Source of the DNA: Seminavis robusta
Lineage: Eukaryota; Bacillariophyta; Bacillariophyceae; Naviculales; Naviculaceae
Assembly (NCBI GenBank): GCA_903772945.1
Contig: CAICTM010000045.1
Location: 1-64,000 of the forward strand
DNA: 64,000 nt
Direction: 5' to 3'
The notes beneath the pieces were generated by a model that was not told the origin of the DNA, did not search any database, and saw only the letters and a program-made list of their open reading frames with translations. Numbering within the stretch: the first letter of the stretch is position 1; the number at the start of each line of letters is the position of its first letter. Both the position numbers and the translations under genes were made by a program. This document shows positions 11,146-23,200 of the stretch, piece after piece.

Positions 11146-12648
11146 TCAATTACTCCTATAGTTGACACCCATGAGCGGCTTGGATGTCTTGAACATCATG
11201 GTGTAGTTCTTGAAACGAGGCAACAAGTACTGTGTGTAAGTTAGGGCATTCTCTAGTAGTTTTCGTTCTAAAACTCGTCCTAAGCTACTCGTCCTAAACT
11301 TTGGACGAGTTTTTAGGACGAATTGGCAATCTCTAAAAAAGTCGTTCTAAAACTCGTTCTAAATTTAGGACTAAGGTTAGGACGAGTGCAACCTCTAAAA
11401 GTTAGAGGTTGCGTTCGTCCTAAATCTTCGTTCTAAACTAGAGTTAGAACGAGTTTTAGGACGAACGAAAGTATTAGAGAATGCCCTTAATGGTAGCTGG
11501 GCTACTCCATCGTTGGGTCCAATGGTGACCATGCCTTGGTCTAGTTCTTTGAGGTTCGCAGTAGTAGCAGTCGTTCCATCCAAGACGACCTTGACGTTGT
11601 GTCCCATAGTGGGCCCGTTTTGCATGATCAAATAAATAGGCAGCATTCCTCAATTCTTGGGCGCAATCTCCAAACGCAAAGACATTGTGACATCCGTTCA
11701 AGCGACCGAACTTGTCAGTCTTTAGAAAGCCCCTCCCGTTGGTGGCGTCATCGATCTGAACAAAGGAGTTATTGGCAGAGAGGCCAACGACGGATACAAT
11801 CTTGTCTGCTTCTAGTTCCTCCTGGGAGTTTTGCAGAATCACCTTTCCATCTTTTTCGATTCCTTTTTCGTTCAATATGAACATTGACTCCAAGCGATTC
11901 CAGCTTGCCTTTGGCCATGGCAGCAGCACCTTCTGAAAATTCATTCATGAGACGGTCTTTTGGAATGTACCAGAGTTACGTCTACATCTTTGTGCTCCAG
12001 CTTTCCATATCCTGCGACATCTATAATGGAGCAGCATACACGAACAGCAACATCTAATTAGTAAAAGCATGGTTTGTGAGTACTGTAGTGTACTTTCACG
12101 CACGTGAACACACTTACCTCCCGCCAGTTCCACTCCCACCAAACCACCTCCCACAATGACAACCTTCTTGGCATTCAATAACTCTTGTCCGTAGTCCTTG
12201 AGTCGTTCCAACCGTTCTTCTCGATTGCCATTATATCCATTCGGCAATCCATTGCCCGCATTGGTCCAGGATGCCATTTTTTGGCTCCGACCGTTACCAC
12301 GGCGGCGGCAAACTCAAGGGTGGTTCCATCTTCCAACTTCCAATTCCGCATGGTCCGTCGTAAGACGGATCACTTTGGTTGGTGCGCATGTGCTGGACAT
12401 TCTTCTCTTGGCAATAAGTACCTTCCTAGTGGGATGAGAGAATCCGTTGTCGTCGAACGGACTGCGATAACACGCCCAAATCAACTCGCAGAAATCTTTG
12501 GGTTCCACCGTTCCACCAGAACGATCTCGACCGTGGGATCCAACTTTCGCAGTCCAGTAATAAAGGAAACACCCGCCGTGCCGCCTCCAATGACAAGAAC
12601 AGGTTTCTTGTTGTTGTTGTTTGTATTATTAGTAGTATTAGCACTCAT
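11146..12648 (-). pseudogene. FSP1/AIF-like FAD/NAD(P)H oxidoreductase, decayed
   Basis: Reading the minus strand from the ATG at 12648 gives KKPVLVIGGGTAGVSFITGL (FAD-binding Rossmann start). It continues with PKDFCELIWACYRSPFD, then VVIVGGGLVGVELAGE (NADH-binding Rossmann), then GCHNVFAFGDCAQE (C-terminal FAD motif). It ends with QYLLPRFKNYTMMFKTSKP before a stop at 11146. This is the order of FSP1/AIFM2-type quinone oxidoreductases. An intron seems to lie at about 12119-12020. The frame must change at least four times (near 12520, 12275, 11960 and 11640), and a 243-bp MITE sits in the last coding stretch. The gene is therefore almost certainly dead, or the host keeps another copy. Sequencing error cannot be excluded for single shifts. 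Confidence 0.8.
11244..11486. mobile_element. Harbinger-type MITE, 243 bp, TTA target duplication
   Basis: Begins GGGCATTCTCTA and ends TAGAGAATGCCC; the inverted ends match imperfectly for about 24 bases. The trinucleotide TTA flanks it on both sides (11241-11243 and 11487-11489), as expected for PIF/Harbinger. The interior is packed with a degenerate motif (CGTCCTAAA or CGTTCTAAA and its complement) in both orientations, so much of it can fold. It interrupts the final coding segment of the oxidoreductase pseudogene. Confidence 0.88.
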
Positions 12649-15273
12649 ATTGTTGTTTGGAAATGTATGTGTTGTTTGAGTTTATTTTATGAAAGGTCCA
12701 TCGGTGCTGCAACAAGAGGCAACTCAAATTGTGGCATTGGATTTTCAATTTGCTAGTCGACTTCGATCGAAGCTTGCTGGGAATGGTGCGGAAAGTGCGT
12801 GAGGCTCCAAGGTGATCTCAGCCAGCTAAGTTAGCAAAAGGAAGTACACCACACTGGTACCAGTAGGAGGAAAGGAAACAAGTTTGATGCCAAATAGACA
12901 GTTTTACAGTTTTACAGAGTGGTAGCTGGTACCAGCTACTACTACTAGCTAGTAGCTATTTAAAATAGTACCGTAGGAGCCTCATGGAGTTCTTTCAGGG
13001 TTGTTTCTGGACAGGTCGGGTCACCAGGCTATTGCAGCACAGCAAAAAGCACCTGCGTGTAGTATCTAGCTAGCTAGATATCCAACAAAGCCATCCAAGA
13101 AGCAACACAGCCGTCAGGTTTTCCTGGCCCTTCCGATGGCAACCCGTGCCCAAGCATTCTCTGGAGATTCCAAACACAGCAAGACTTCAGTATTCAACTG
13201 CTTCGGGTGACGACAATCCCACATCTAAGAAGCTCAGTTTGCCTGTGGGGGGTGCACAAAACGATGGATAAAATGATGTATCCTACGTCCATTTGGCCAT
13301 TACTTTTGCTGTACCAAAAGGGCAGCATTTTGAGGCAAAAGAGCTAGAATCAGGGCATACTGCCTGCTTATGCTAGTAACAGATACATATATTATTCATT
13401 TGCACCTAATTGTTACAGTCTAGCCTATGATTACCCAGTAGCTACCAACGTCGTCAATTTAGCCACCAGGTCACCAAGCAAGTCGAGGACTTTTACATAA
13501 AGGAAAATGGGTACCGACACAGGAATCACCATCAAAGTAGTAGTCTAGTAAATCATCAGGAGGGATGAATCAGGTAGAAGCGATGATCCTCTCCCTTGTG
13601 TTTTGTTGTATATAGTGTAGCCTCCTCTTGTAACCTTTTCAATGACTTGACTTGACAACGATCTGTTCAAGTAGGGCTAGAGGAGTTAAAAGCGATCAAT
13701 CGACAGCCTCTCCTCTTGTTATCCAAAGCAATTGGTCGTTCGACAAGCACTCGACACTGATATTCGACAAGAACTCTTGACGCTGATATTTTACCGGCCG
13801 TCCGTAGTGCAGAAAGAAAACAACAAATAACATATGAGTTTTGTTTTCTGTTCCGAAAGCTCTGCAGAAGAAAATCATTGACTTAAACTTGTTGTCCAAC
13901 TTGACTGTCCAACTTGACTGTCATCGGCCGAGAAAAGAAAACCTTCTGAGCCGGTATGATTTCAATGAGAATGGCTTTCAGTTCTGAACCGGAAATGCTC
14001 CTATTGATTGTGGCTTTAATTGTACAGTCAGTAGTCGTATTTTCTCAACTGTTAGCAGTAAGAGAATTGAAAGAAAGAAATAGATTTTCTCTTCTATTCT
14101 GAAACTAACCAGCAGTTCGTTCAATCTTGAGGACGATTTGACTTGATTCAAGGTTTCCTGTCATCAACTCCCATTACAATTATTACAAAGCCAAAGACAT
14201 GCCCACAATGAGGATAGAGATCAGGAGCGGTGGCGACTTGTGCTTTCAGTTCTTCAAAGACGGTCGGCTTGATAGCAGAGGCGCAATAGATGGCGGAGGT
14301 GGAAGCAGAGGTGCGAGAATACTCCTACGAATCCGAGCCATCCGATCGACCAGGCACACCCCAGCCAAAGATGGACCCAACTCTTCGCTCCTGTACTGGA
14401 TAGTAGTAGTAGTGGCAACTCACATTTTGTCTCTCTTCCCATTTATCTCTCCACGGTTAGTCAAACCACACTTTTTGAACAGCATCAACCTGGACAATGA
14501 GGACGACAACAGCAACTGGAGCAACCAGCACTGTGGTGACGGGAGTTGAGTTGAGTCGAGTCCTTGCGATTTGCTCTGGTTAATGCCACTCATGTGCAGT
14601 ACCAGGAATCCCTCTGTCCTTGTGGCGTCTCATTCAAGAAAGCATCTGTCTCTTCACCTGTGTCTTTAGTGGTGCTTCGTATTTGTGGGGGAAGTATTGT
14701 TGGTTCCCCACATCTGCAACACAAAAAATCATCTGATCCCCCAATTCCATTACCAGGTTTATATCACCCCATCGCTTTTTCTTCCCATAGCTTTTTCAAA
14801 GCTGTTGGGGTCATGTTTGTCTTGGCCACTTGATTCTGTGTAAACATCAATAGGTGTGCGCTTTACCATGGCTGTGCCAACCTGCTCAAAAGCCTCCGTA
14901 TACCTGATTGAAAAATTGGTCTTGCCACTGATGTTTTTATAGTAGTGTACTGCCAAAAAATGTTTTAACTAGCCCCCTTTGAAACCCCCATCATTAAGTC
15001 GTGAGGAAACCTCACGGATTCGACCGAACGATTAAAAATGCTTCTTCGCTCCACCCAGAAGCTTTCCTGGAAATCGTCATGCACTTGAATTCGATGATGC
15101 TCGTCGAAGATCGTCGTGGCCAATGGTACGGTAAGGTAGGAGGGAGGGCGGAGGGGGGAAATTGCTTAACGATGAACGCACACCCGCTCGTCTGGACAAT
15201 CGCATTGGTTCCGAGTGCTCTTCCTCCCCTCCATAAAATTTAACTCAGCCACAAAAAAGTCCAACACCAGCCA
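12649..15273. other. Long region without a supported gene
   Basis: About 2.6 kb with short, low-quality frames only. CTAG palindromes occur near 13066 and a TAGCTACTACTACTAGC stretch near 12930. A 116-codon frame at 14199-14549 has no recognisable domain and is not called. The last 100 bases probably hold the promoter of the caspase-like gene. Confidence 0.5.
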
Positions 15274-17536
15274 ATGATGACATCCAGCAGCAACAACGAC
15301 AACAATTGCAACCATGACTACAGTACTACTAGTAACCTTTCGTTACCCGAAAACTTTAGTGTATTTTTGGTGGGCCACTGCGAAGAATGGCCGGAGAATC
15401 GAGAAGAACAGGGCGATATTGCGCTCTATCGAGAGTATCTGAGAGCCGGAGTGCCAGCAGACAACATTTTGTTTGTCAAGGATGGAGACTGTACCCAACA
15501 GAATTGTCAAGCGCAACTGGAAGAATTTTGTGCCTCAAGCACTGCATCGACATTGGTATTTTACAGTCTGCCCTCTCTAATATATATAAGGGGGGAAGGT
15601 GGATCTCAGTAAATATAACAGTGACACTAAATATAGTACGTTCTGGAGGCTAGCCACTAGTGAAAAACGAATGGATAGAGCCGTCACGTTTGCGTTTGCC
15701 AGCCCTACATGTTGGTCTAGGTCGGATTGGATCCTTTGGTATGGTTTGTGTGAAATTGTTTGGCAGCTCACCTGAATTGTTTTTGTCTCGTCAAAACCAT
15801 CCTTCGAAAAATGCACGTAAAGAACCAGGGCTTGGGCTGGCACCGACGAGACAGCCTCGGAGAGGTGCGTGCAGAGATACCGCAGAGGTACCCAGGAATG
15901 ACACCTCCATTGGATCGATATCGGCATTTGACATGCTGTCTCGGTCAAATTGAAACGGTTGGAATGGATTGTACGACGTTGTTGGGCTCCTCGAAAGATT
16001 TGTTCCTTCATTCACGGATACCCGGGACTGGGGGGGGGACCTCGAGATTTAATAATTATTACAGCGACCAATAAATACAAGATTATAATTATTAGAGAGG
16101 GCAGACTGTACTATGGCGGACACGGAGAACCGTACGGATTTCAAACACTACACGACGAATGGTCGTTCGAACAAGTGGCCACGACGATTGACCGACAGTT
16201 TGGGGGAACTCGAGTGCTCTACTTGTTGGACTGCTGTGCGTCGGGAAACATGCACCGCCATGTGGCTGGTAAACAAAAGCAATACGTGTGCATCACCAAT
16301 ACACCACCGTACGTAAGAGCCACGGACGAAGGAGACGAATGGGTCGTCAATCATTGTTGGATCCAAGCCATGCGGGCGTCATTGTCATTGGAAGCGACTA
16401 TGGAATTCATGGCGGACCGATTGGCATTGGTCTTGGGAGATCAAATGGTGGCCACGGTCAGTCATGGAGTGGACTGCCAATGCAACGACTGGATGCCTCT
16501 ACGACCACAAGCACAAGAAACAACGACCAATCCAACCAACACTCTTACGTGGCAGCGACTGGAGCAACACATTCCTCCAGAGGCTCAAGTCACGGCGGAA
16601 GATTGGTCCGTGGGAGATGTCGTCTTTTACAAACATGCCGGAGGAAATCCCAATGACAAGACTGGATATGTCCCTCCAGGGTGGCTCAAGGCTACCATAC
16701 TTTCAACATCACAACAAGAGGATGACGATAACTTGTTGCAACTACAAGTCCACTACCAAGATATACCGCAATGGCGAGTCACAGCGCGGAGAGACACACT
16801 CATGAATGATTGGTACATGGGACAAGCATGGATGCTACCCGATGGCTATGAAAAAGCAACAGTACAACTGGCACAGAAATATTTCAAGTACATGGACTAT
16901 TCCATAAAACCCCATCAATGCGTCCGAACCAATGAGGGCAAAGAGGCCATCATTCTGGATTGGAGGGAGTTTGATTGGGAAGGGTACATGCACAAGTCCT
17001 CCACCAAAGAAAATCTGCAAAGGCCTCCCTTTGGAGCTCACGTACCAGTTCAGTGGGTTGTGACCACCAATGACAACTACAACAATGACAACAACAATAC
17101 ACAGCAAACGTTGTTACCCGTGGAGTGGATCCAGGATCACACAGCTGCTGCACCATTTCCATTGGAGCAGTTTCCCACCGAACCGGACCAACAGCAACAC
17201 TGGGTCCGCAAGGCACTGCTACAAAGCATCCAATCCAGTGGCAAACAGATTTGTCATGCCGCGACCAAACTGGGAAAACCTGATGATATTGATGATATTG
17301 ATGACAGTGTGATGATGATTGCCTACTGGCCGCAAGATGGAGAGTGGTACGAAGCAGAGCCACTCGATCCAGAAACCGTTTCTCTACAGATTTTGGCTAG
17401 TCATGCCCAATTCACATTGACCGGCAGATACTGTCCGGTGGCATACGAAGATGGAGAGTTTGCCTTGACTCCCATCCACTATGTGAGGAAGACAAAACGA
17501 CGGCAAAGATCCAAACACTGTCCCTGTTTGCACTGA
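15274..17536 (+). pseudogene. Caspase-like (C14) protein gene split by a MITE
   Basis: The coding frame runs 15274-15563, is interrupted by a 545-bp transposon, and resumes at 16111. Without the insert it would code for 571 residues. The N-terminus forms the caspase-fold start (FSVFLVGHCEEW, NILFVKDGDCTQQN). The strand before the active site reads LVFYYGGHG (catalytic His) and then LLDCCASG (catalytic Cys). This His-Cys pair is that of metacaspase or caspase-like peptidases. The C-terminal 350 residues contain a possible Tudor/Agenet-like module (WSVGDVVFYKHAGG, VHYQDIPQWRV) and further stretches not recognised. The insert shifts the frame by one base, so this allele should not make the whole protein. 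No other break was seen, so the insertion may be recent or polymorphic. Confidence 0.8.
15564..16108. mobile_element. Tc1/mariner-type MITE, 545 bp, TA duplication
   Basis: Perfect 19-bp inverted ends (CAGTCTGCCCTCTCTAATA), flanked by the dinucleotide TA on each side (15562-15563 and 16109-16110). No transposase frame was recognised, so it is non-autonomous. It sits inside the caspase-like coding sequence, between the beta-strand codons and the catalytic Gly-Gly-His-Gly. Confidence 0.92.
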
Positions 17537-18648
17537 CAATAGAGAAAGACGGGCATTGCTCCAATTGAATTCATCCATGCGCACTCAATGGAAAGAGAAA
17601 AGTCGGATGACAACTAACGATTGTCAATCGATGCTTGCACAGTGGACGCTTCAGTCGCATGTGAGCAGTCCCTCATTGCAGAGAATGACAATAATCAACA
17701 AGGCATGGGCTAGGCTGCAGGCCCACAGGGACTGATGTCTGGGAGCATTCCGCCCGTCGGTTTCTTCCGTGGGCAATTTCCGCAGTCGCCGCAATCGGCG
17801 CAATGGGCAGGAAGTCAGTAATAATCATCTTATTGGTGGATAGCAGCGTTTGGCCTTTCTGTGCCATTTTAAAAGTTGGACCGACAATTAACGAAGCCCA
17901 AGCGGAAGCAAACCAGGAGCTATTGACGCCTCCCCCACTTTTATAAAGTCACACAGCAACTTTTCGGCTTCCTGCAAAGATTGCTTGCTTGCTACAAGTA
18001 CTAGTCAGCTAGCTAGGATACTTGACGCGGCATCCAGGCACCACGAATGGAGAAACCCAGGGCAGTCAACTGTTTGGCTGGGTTACTGTCAAGTCTGATG
18101 CTCCCCTTTCAAGCTCGTTGGTTACATATGATAGACAGTTTGGAAACCTGGGGTGTAAATAAACTGTCAAGTTCTATCGATTGACCCGCACCCAGCTATC
18201 CAGTACAGCACCGTAAACAATTTCCAACTTCAATCAACCCCTATCGCAACCTCCACAACCTCTAAAATGTGGCAATAAGCAAGAAGTAAAACAGAAGCAA
18301 CAGAATGGAGAGTGCACATTGGAGTAGTGGCCAAAGAACGGGAGTGACAAGCCTGTTTCTCATATCAAATCTTCTACAATTATTGTCCACTCCCCTGCCA
18401 GTCTGCTTTACCCTTCCCAAAGAACTGGTGTCACTTACTTATTGAGATTCAAGTACTCATCAGCCAAGACCAAGAAAGCTGCTGTGACAGGAGGGGCAAT
18501 AACTTGGAGGTCAAAAGCGGGGCTGAAGGAGTGATCAAGGATGACGCACCTCTCCCTTGTTCATTTTTGCCGTTAATCTTGTGCCTGTCGTTGAAGGTAA
18601 AGAGTGACGAACGACCTTGCTTGCTTCTAACAACATACATGAACACAG
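17537..18648. other. Intergenic, no gene seen
   Basis: About 1.1 kb downstream of the caspase-like gene. Short frames only; a CTAG palindrome lies near 18010. Nothing else was recognised. Confidence 0.5.
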
Positions 18649-19061
18649 AACTGGACCTCTGTGGAAACATCATTCGTGGCAAAATACTTAGGAGACGATA
18701 CTCCGAGGAATAGGAGACGATCGAAATGATTTAAGAGACGAAAGCAATCGTCTCCTATATTTAGGAGACGATTCAGTAGGAGACATTCCAATTAGGAGAC
18801 GAAAGTTTCGAAATAGGAGACGATCTGAAAGATTTAGGAGACGATACCATACAATTTACATGGTACACTTAGGAGACGACCCGAAAGATTTAGGAGACGA
18901 TCCGTTGAAAATAGGAGACGTTTTAAGAGGAGACAAAAGATTTAGGAGACGATCCGTTTCGTCTCCTATTTTTAGGAGACGAAATCCATTAAATAGGAGA
19001 CTATCAAAAGGATTTAGGAGACGAAAAGTAGCACGACTCGAGTTTCCACAGAGGTCCAGTT
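18649..19061. mobile_element. Inverted-repeat element filled with the motif GGAGACGA
   Basis: The 20-bp ends are perfect inverted repeats (AACTGGACCTCTGTGGAAAC). Between them the octamer GGAGACGA or a close variant occurs about 17 times at irregular spacing. Two occurrences are inverted (TCGTCTCC). There is no coding potential and no clear target duplication. It resembles a MITE, but the interior is not a simple tandem array. Confidence 0.75.
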
Positions 19062-19149
19062 GTTGGACCTGCTGTAAAAGACTTAGTGTAAAAGTACGAC
19101 TTTACGCCAAAAGAGAATGTAGTTGCAGGTTGCAGGATTCTGCAGCCGG

Positions 19150-19470
19150 CGGCATGGACATCTCGGTAATTACTGCAGTAATTCCTGGTTACTGGTTACT
19201 TACTGTACTTTTACTGCCTTTATTGGCCAGTAGTTACTGCAGTCAGTAATTCCTGGCAGTAATAAATCTGCCAATTCAACAGTAATTGACAGTAAATGAC
19301 AGTAAAAGCACAGTAATCACCCTATTTTACTGCAATTACTGTTATTTACTGCCTTCAAATGGCTTTAAATTACTGTACCTGATTACTGCTACTGAGGAAT
19401 TACTGCATTACTGCCATTACTGCTACTGTTTGGCCCCTCCAGTCAGTAATCAGTAAACAGTAAATACCAA
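19150..19470. repeat. Cluster of degenerate TTACTG / CAGTAA motifs
   Basis: More than twenty copies of TTACTG or its complement CAGTAA lie in about 310 bases, spaced irregularly and in both orientations. The ends look faintly inverted (ATGGACATCT on the left, the complement near 19480) but this is weak. It may be a relative of the element just upstream. Confidence 0.6.
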
Positions 19471-20290
19471 CCAAGATGGACATAGACGGCAGAGCCCTGG
19501 GATCAATGATGAACCTGTCTCAACGTGGGTGGTCCAAAAGTCGATTTGATTACACCGGGTCAAGATCACCTGAGTCCAGTCTACGATCCCATTTACAGTA
19601 TCATGATGTATGAAGTGGATTTTCTACCTACCGGTATTAGTAACAGCAACCTAGCTAGACTACATGTATCCAATTTAGTAACCATGCATGGTTTGATCCT
19701 CTAGTAGAGCTCCTTTATTAGTGAGTAGACTACCTCTAGCAAAAGGGACGGGTAACACTGAATGTGCCACCTAGCTAGCTAGACTAGTCATACCGTACTT
19801 ATGCATGAAATCACAATTTAAAATAATCAATTTTCATATCCGTGATGGACGCAACTCACCTTTTATGATCTCTTACAGCTCTGCTGGTATGGTTTTGGGC
19901 CATCAGCTCAGATGTGTCTGCAACCAGCAACATGGTGAACCATTGGGTGCCAGATAACTGCCCAATGGACCACGTCAGTGCCAAGGTTTACTATAGCTCG
20001 CCTACAAAGATATGGAGGAGAAACCCAGTTGCTGACATCAGATCCATGTTGTTAAACCTTATTTTTCCTTTGATCCATAGAAGTCATTGCTGGCTCTCAG
20101 ATTCTTCATTGGTGTTCGTTCTGGGGTATGAATGACTGGTACTCTTATATCTTTCTAACTCGCATCTACCTAATTGCCCCTTCTCGCCTGAGATGACTGT
20201 AGGTTGGTCATTGAAATAATCTCCCCAATCATTGTTCAACGAACGCTACCCACGTTCTTATCGATAGTTTTGGAATGCCAAAAATCGAGG
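19471..20290. other. Upstream region of the cyclase/PDE gene
   Basis: No gene was seen. A CTAG palindrome lies near 19771. The promoter and leader of the following gene are presumably here. Confidence 0.4.
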
Positions 20291-23200
20291 ATGGCTCCGC
20301 CGCAAACAACAAGAAAGTTCATCACTCCTATCATCAGTCCTATCCATCCACTCCCAACGACCATGGCCCCATTATCGATGAGAGAAAGAAGACGCGTATC
20401 CGACGGCTCCTCCACGAGTGATACTGCAATGCCTCCCTTGACCGCATCGACGACCGCGACAACCAGCTTGAAGGCGGGCATGATGGTGGGGTATAATACG
20501 TTTGATGGCGGCGCTGCTGCTAACGATGGTGATAATGCCAGCAGTTGCAACTTGAACAACAGCCACACGAGCAACTTGGACCTGAGCTCCGCGAGTGGTC
20601 TTGGTCTTGACTATAATCAGGACGACACTTCTGCTATGAACGGAACGGATCCTCTCGGTCACGCCAGCTCTATCGCACTGGATGGTCGCGGGCTTGTGCC
20701 TCCTCCTCCCGCTGCAGATGACGATGGGCACATTGACGAGACGGAGCATACCACGTTCACGTTGGACGAAGACTTTGAAGACTTGCCTCTTTGGAAACGC
20801 GTTCCTCCCGCACTGGGCATGGCCATTGGCTTGTTCACTGTGAGTCTCTTGACGTGCCTTGGAACGGTCTACCAATACAAGGTAGCCACCAATCACAGTC
20901 GCATCTATGCCTTTATCTTTACGTCCGTCAAGGGCGCCATTATTGGGTTTAGTGCCTTTGTCATTAGCAAGACGTTTTGGTATACCCAACAAGATCTCGA
21001 ACGATCTCTCGAACAACAAGACCGCATGCTCGCGCTACTCAGCAATGTCTACCCGGAACATGTCCTTCAAAGACTCCTAGAGGAAGATGAAGAAAACCAA
21101 ACCGAAACAAACACCCTCCTGACACCTCCACCTCCTATCCCTGACGCTACCTTCTTGAACAGACTACAAAAGCAACACAGTGCTGCCAATCTCGACGATC
21201 TACATGAAGGAGACGAGGGCAACCATGACGATGTTAATAATGAAGACGGAAAGAAGGTAGCCGCAAGGGTCACGGTGCGGCAAGATTCCATCTCCACCAT
21301 GGCATCTCTGGGTGGCATTAGCAATCAAAACTTGACGCTCTCCCCCAAACGCAAGCCGCGCACACGCAGAGTCCCGGCTTCTGCGGCTGCCATGATGATG
21401 GATCAGTCCGCCCGATCCGCCAACAACCCCCTCGATGCATCCATCGTGTCCCTTTCCCACAACAACAACAATGGTGTAGACGGCAGTGCACAGGCGCATC
21501 CACTCTACAGCAACAACAACAACCACCACGCTCACGTCACCAAGTCCGTTACGGACCTCTATCCCAACACGACCGTCTTTTACTCGCAAATTGTTGGCTT
21601 TACCGCATGGTCCAGTCAACGAGCGCCCAATCAAGTCTTTGAATTGCTCGAAACCATATTTTGCGAATTCGATACCGTCGCTACACGAGGGAACATTTTC
21701 AAGGTGGAATCCATTGCCGATACGTACATTGCCGTAACCGGATTGCCCGAAGCCGATGCCGAACATGCCGTCCGAATGGCACAATTTGCCAGTGATTGTC
21801 TGGCGTCCTTTCAAGCAACGACCGAAAAGTTGGAACGAAGTTTGGGACCCGATACCGGAGATTTGCAACTGCGGATTGGACTTCATAGGTACGTTATTAC
21901 GTTTTGGACTGATGAATGAATTGATTGTTGTAATGTCAGCCAGCCAACCTCATCATTATGACTCGATTCTTCTGGCTGATGATGAAACAGTGGTCCAGTC
22001 ACAGCAGGTGTTCTGAGAGGAGAACGTTCGCGATTCCAGCTATTTGGAAACACCGTCAATAATGGTACGGCGCACAAGAACAGAACACGCTGGCATCTAC
22101 TACAGGTTGGCGCAAAACTTGACTCACTCGGATCCATCCTCTTCTTGCTTATCTTCTTATAAATAATCTTAGCCATGATCACGGAACGTCAAGGCGAAGG
22201 AAACCACATTCATGTATCACGAGAAACTGCCGAGCTCATACAAAACTCTGGAAAGGCGCACTGGGTCGTTCCAAGAGAAAGGTCAGAAGCTGGCATGACC
22301 TACTGGCTCGCGGCTGCCAAGGGCAAACAGCGTCGGCCATCGTGCTCTCACGGCGGCACACCTCCAATGTCGCCTACTTCGGCCTCCGAATCTTCCGACT
22401 CTGACAACAACAACAATAGTAACGACGACAACGACGACGACGATGATGACAGCAGCGCAGAATACAGTGAAGAATTGGGCCCCATCGAATCCGACGACGA
22501 CATGTCGGTACTCTCTTCCGATACCGGAATCACCTATACTTCTTCCATGTCCTCGTGTTCTTCTGGATCACGCAAAAAGGCATGGACGATGCAAGATATC
22601 TTGACTGCCAAAGAACAACGTCTTATTGAATGGACCGTCGATCAGCTTTCATCTATGCTCAAAAAGATTGTCGCCAGAAGAAACGCCGTCCAGCGATACG
22701 AAGAGCGACATGGATTGTCCAACAACAAATCCAACAGTGCCACACCTCCAATCCTCCATTACACTCCCAAAGGTGGCATGGTCCTTGACGAAGTCCAGGA
22801 ATCCATCGATCTTCCAAAGTACAGCGATGCTCTCTTGCGCGAAGACGCCCTCCACGATGCCTCCAACGTGGTCCTCGGCGATCGCGTCGTGGAAGAATTG
22901 ACCAACTTTGTGAGCACCGTCACCACATTCTATTACGATCCAGGCCGGAACCCGTTCCACAACTTTATGCATGCCAGTCACGTCCTCATGTCCACGGTGA
23001 AAATGATGCAGCGTATCATTTCGCCGTCGCAAGCAGCGCTGGGGAAGATCAAACTGAAAAAAGCAGGAGAAGAGGATTCTCCTGATCGAAGACGAAGCAT
23101 CCGTAGATCCATGTCGTTAGAGGAACTCCACGTAAGTTCGGCGTAGATGGGAGAGGGAATGTGTTTCTTGCTATTGCTGTAGAGGCCCCTCACAGACAGC

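Noticed and set aside
14199-14549. A 116-codon plus-strand frame
   Set aside because: No domain, poor composition, no splice or start context; likely chance.
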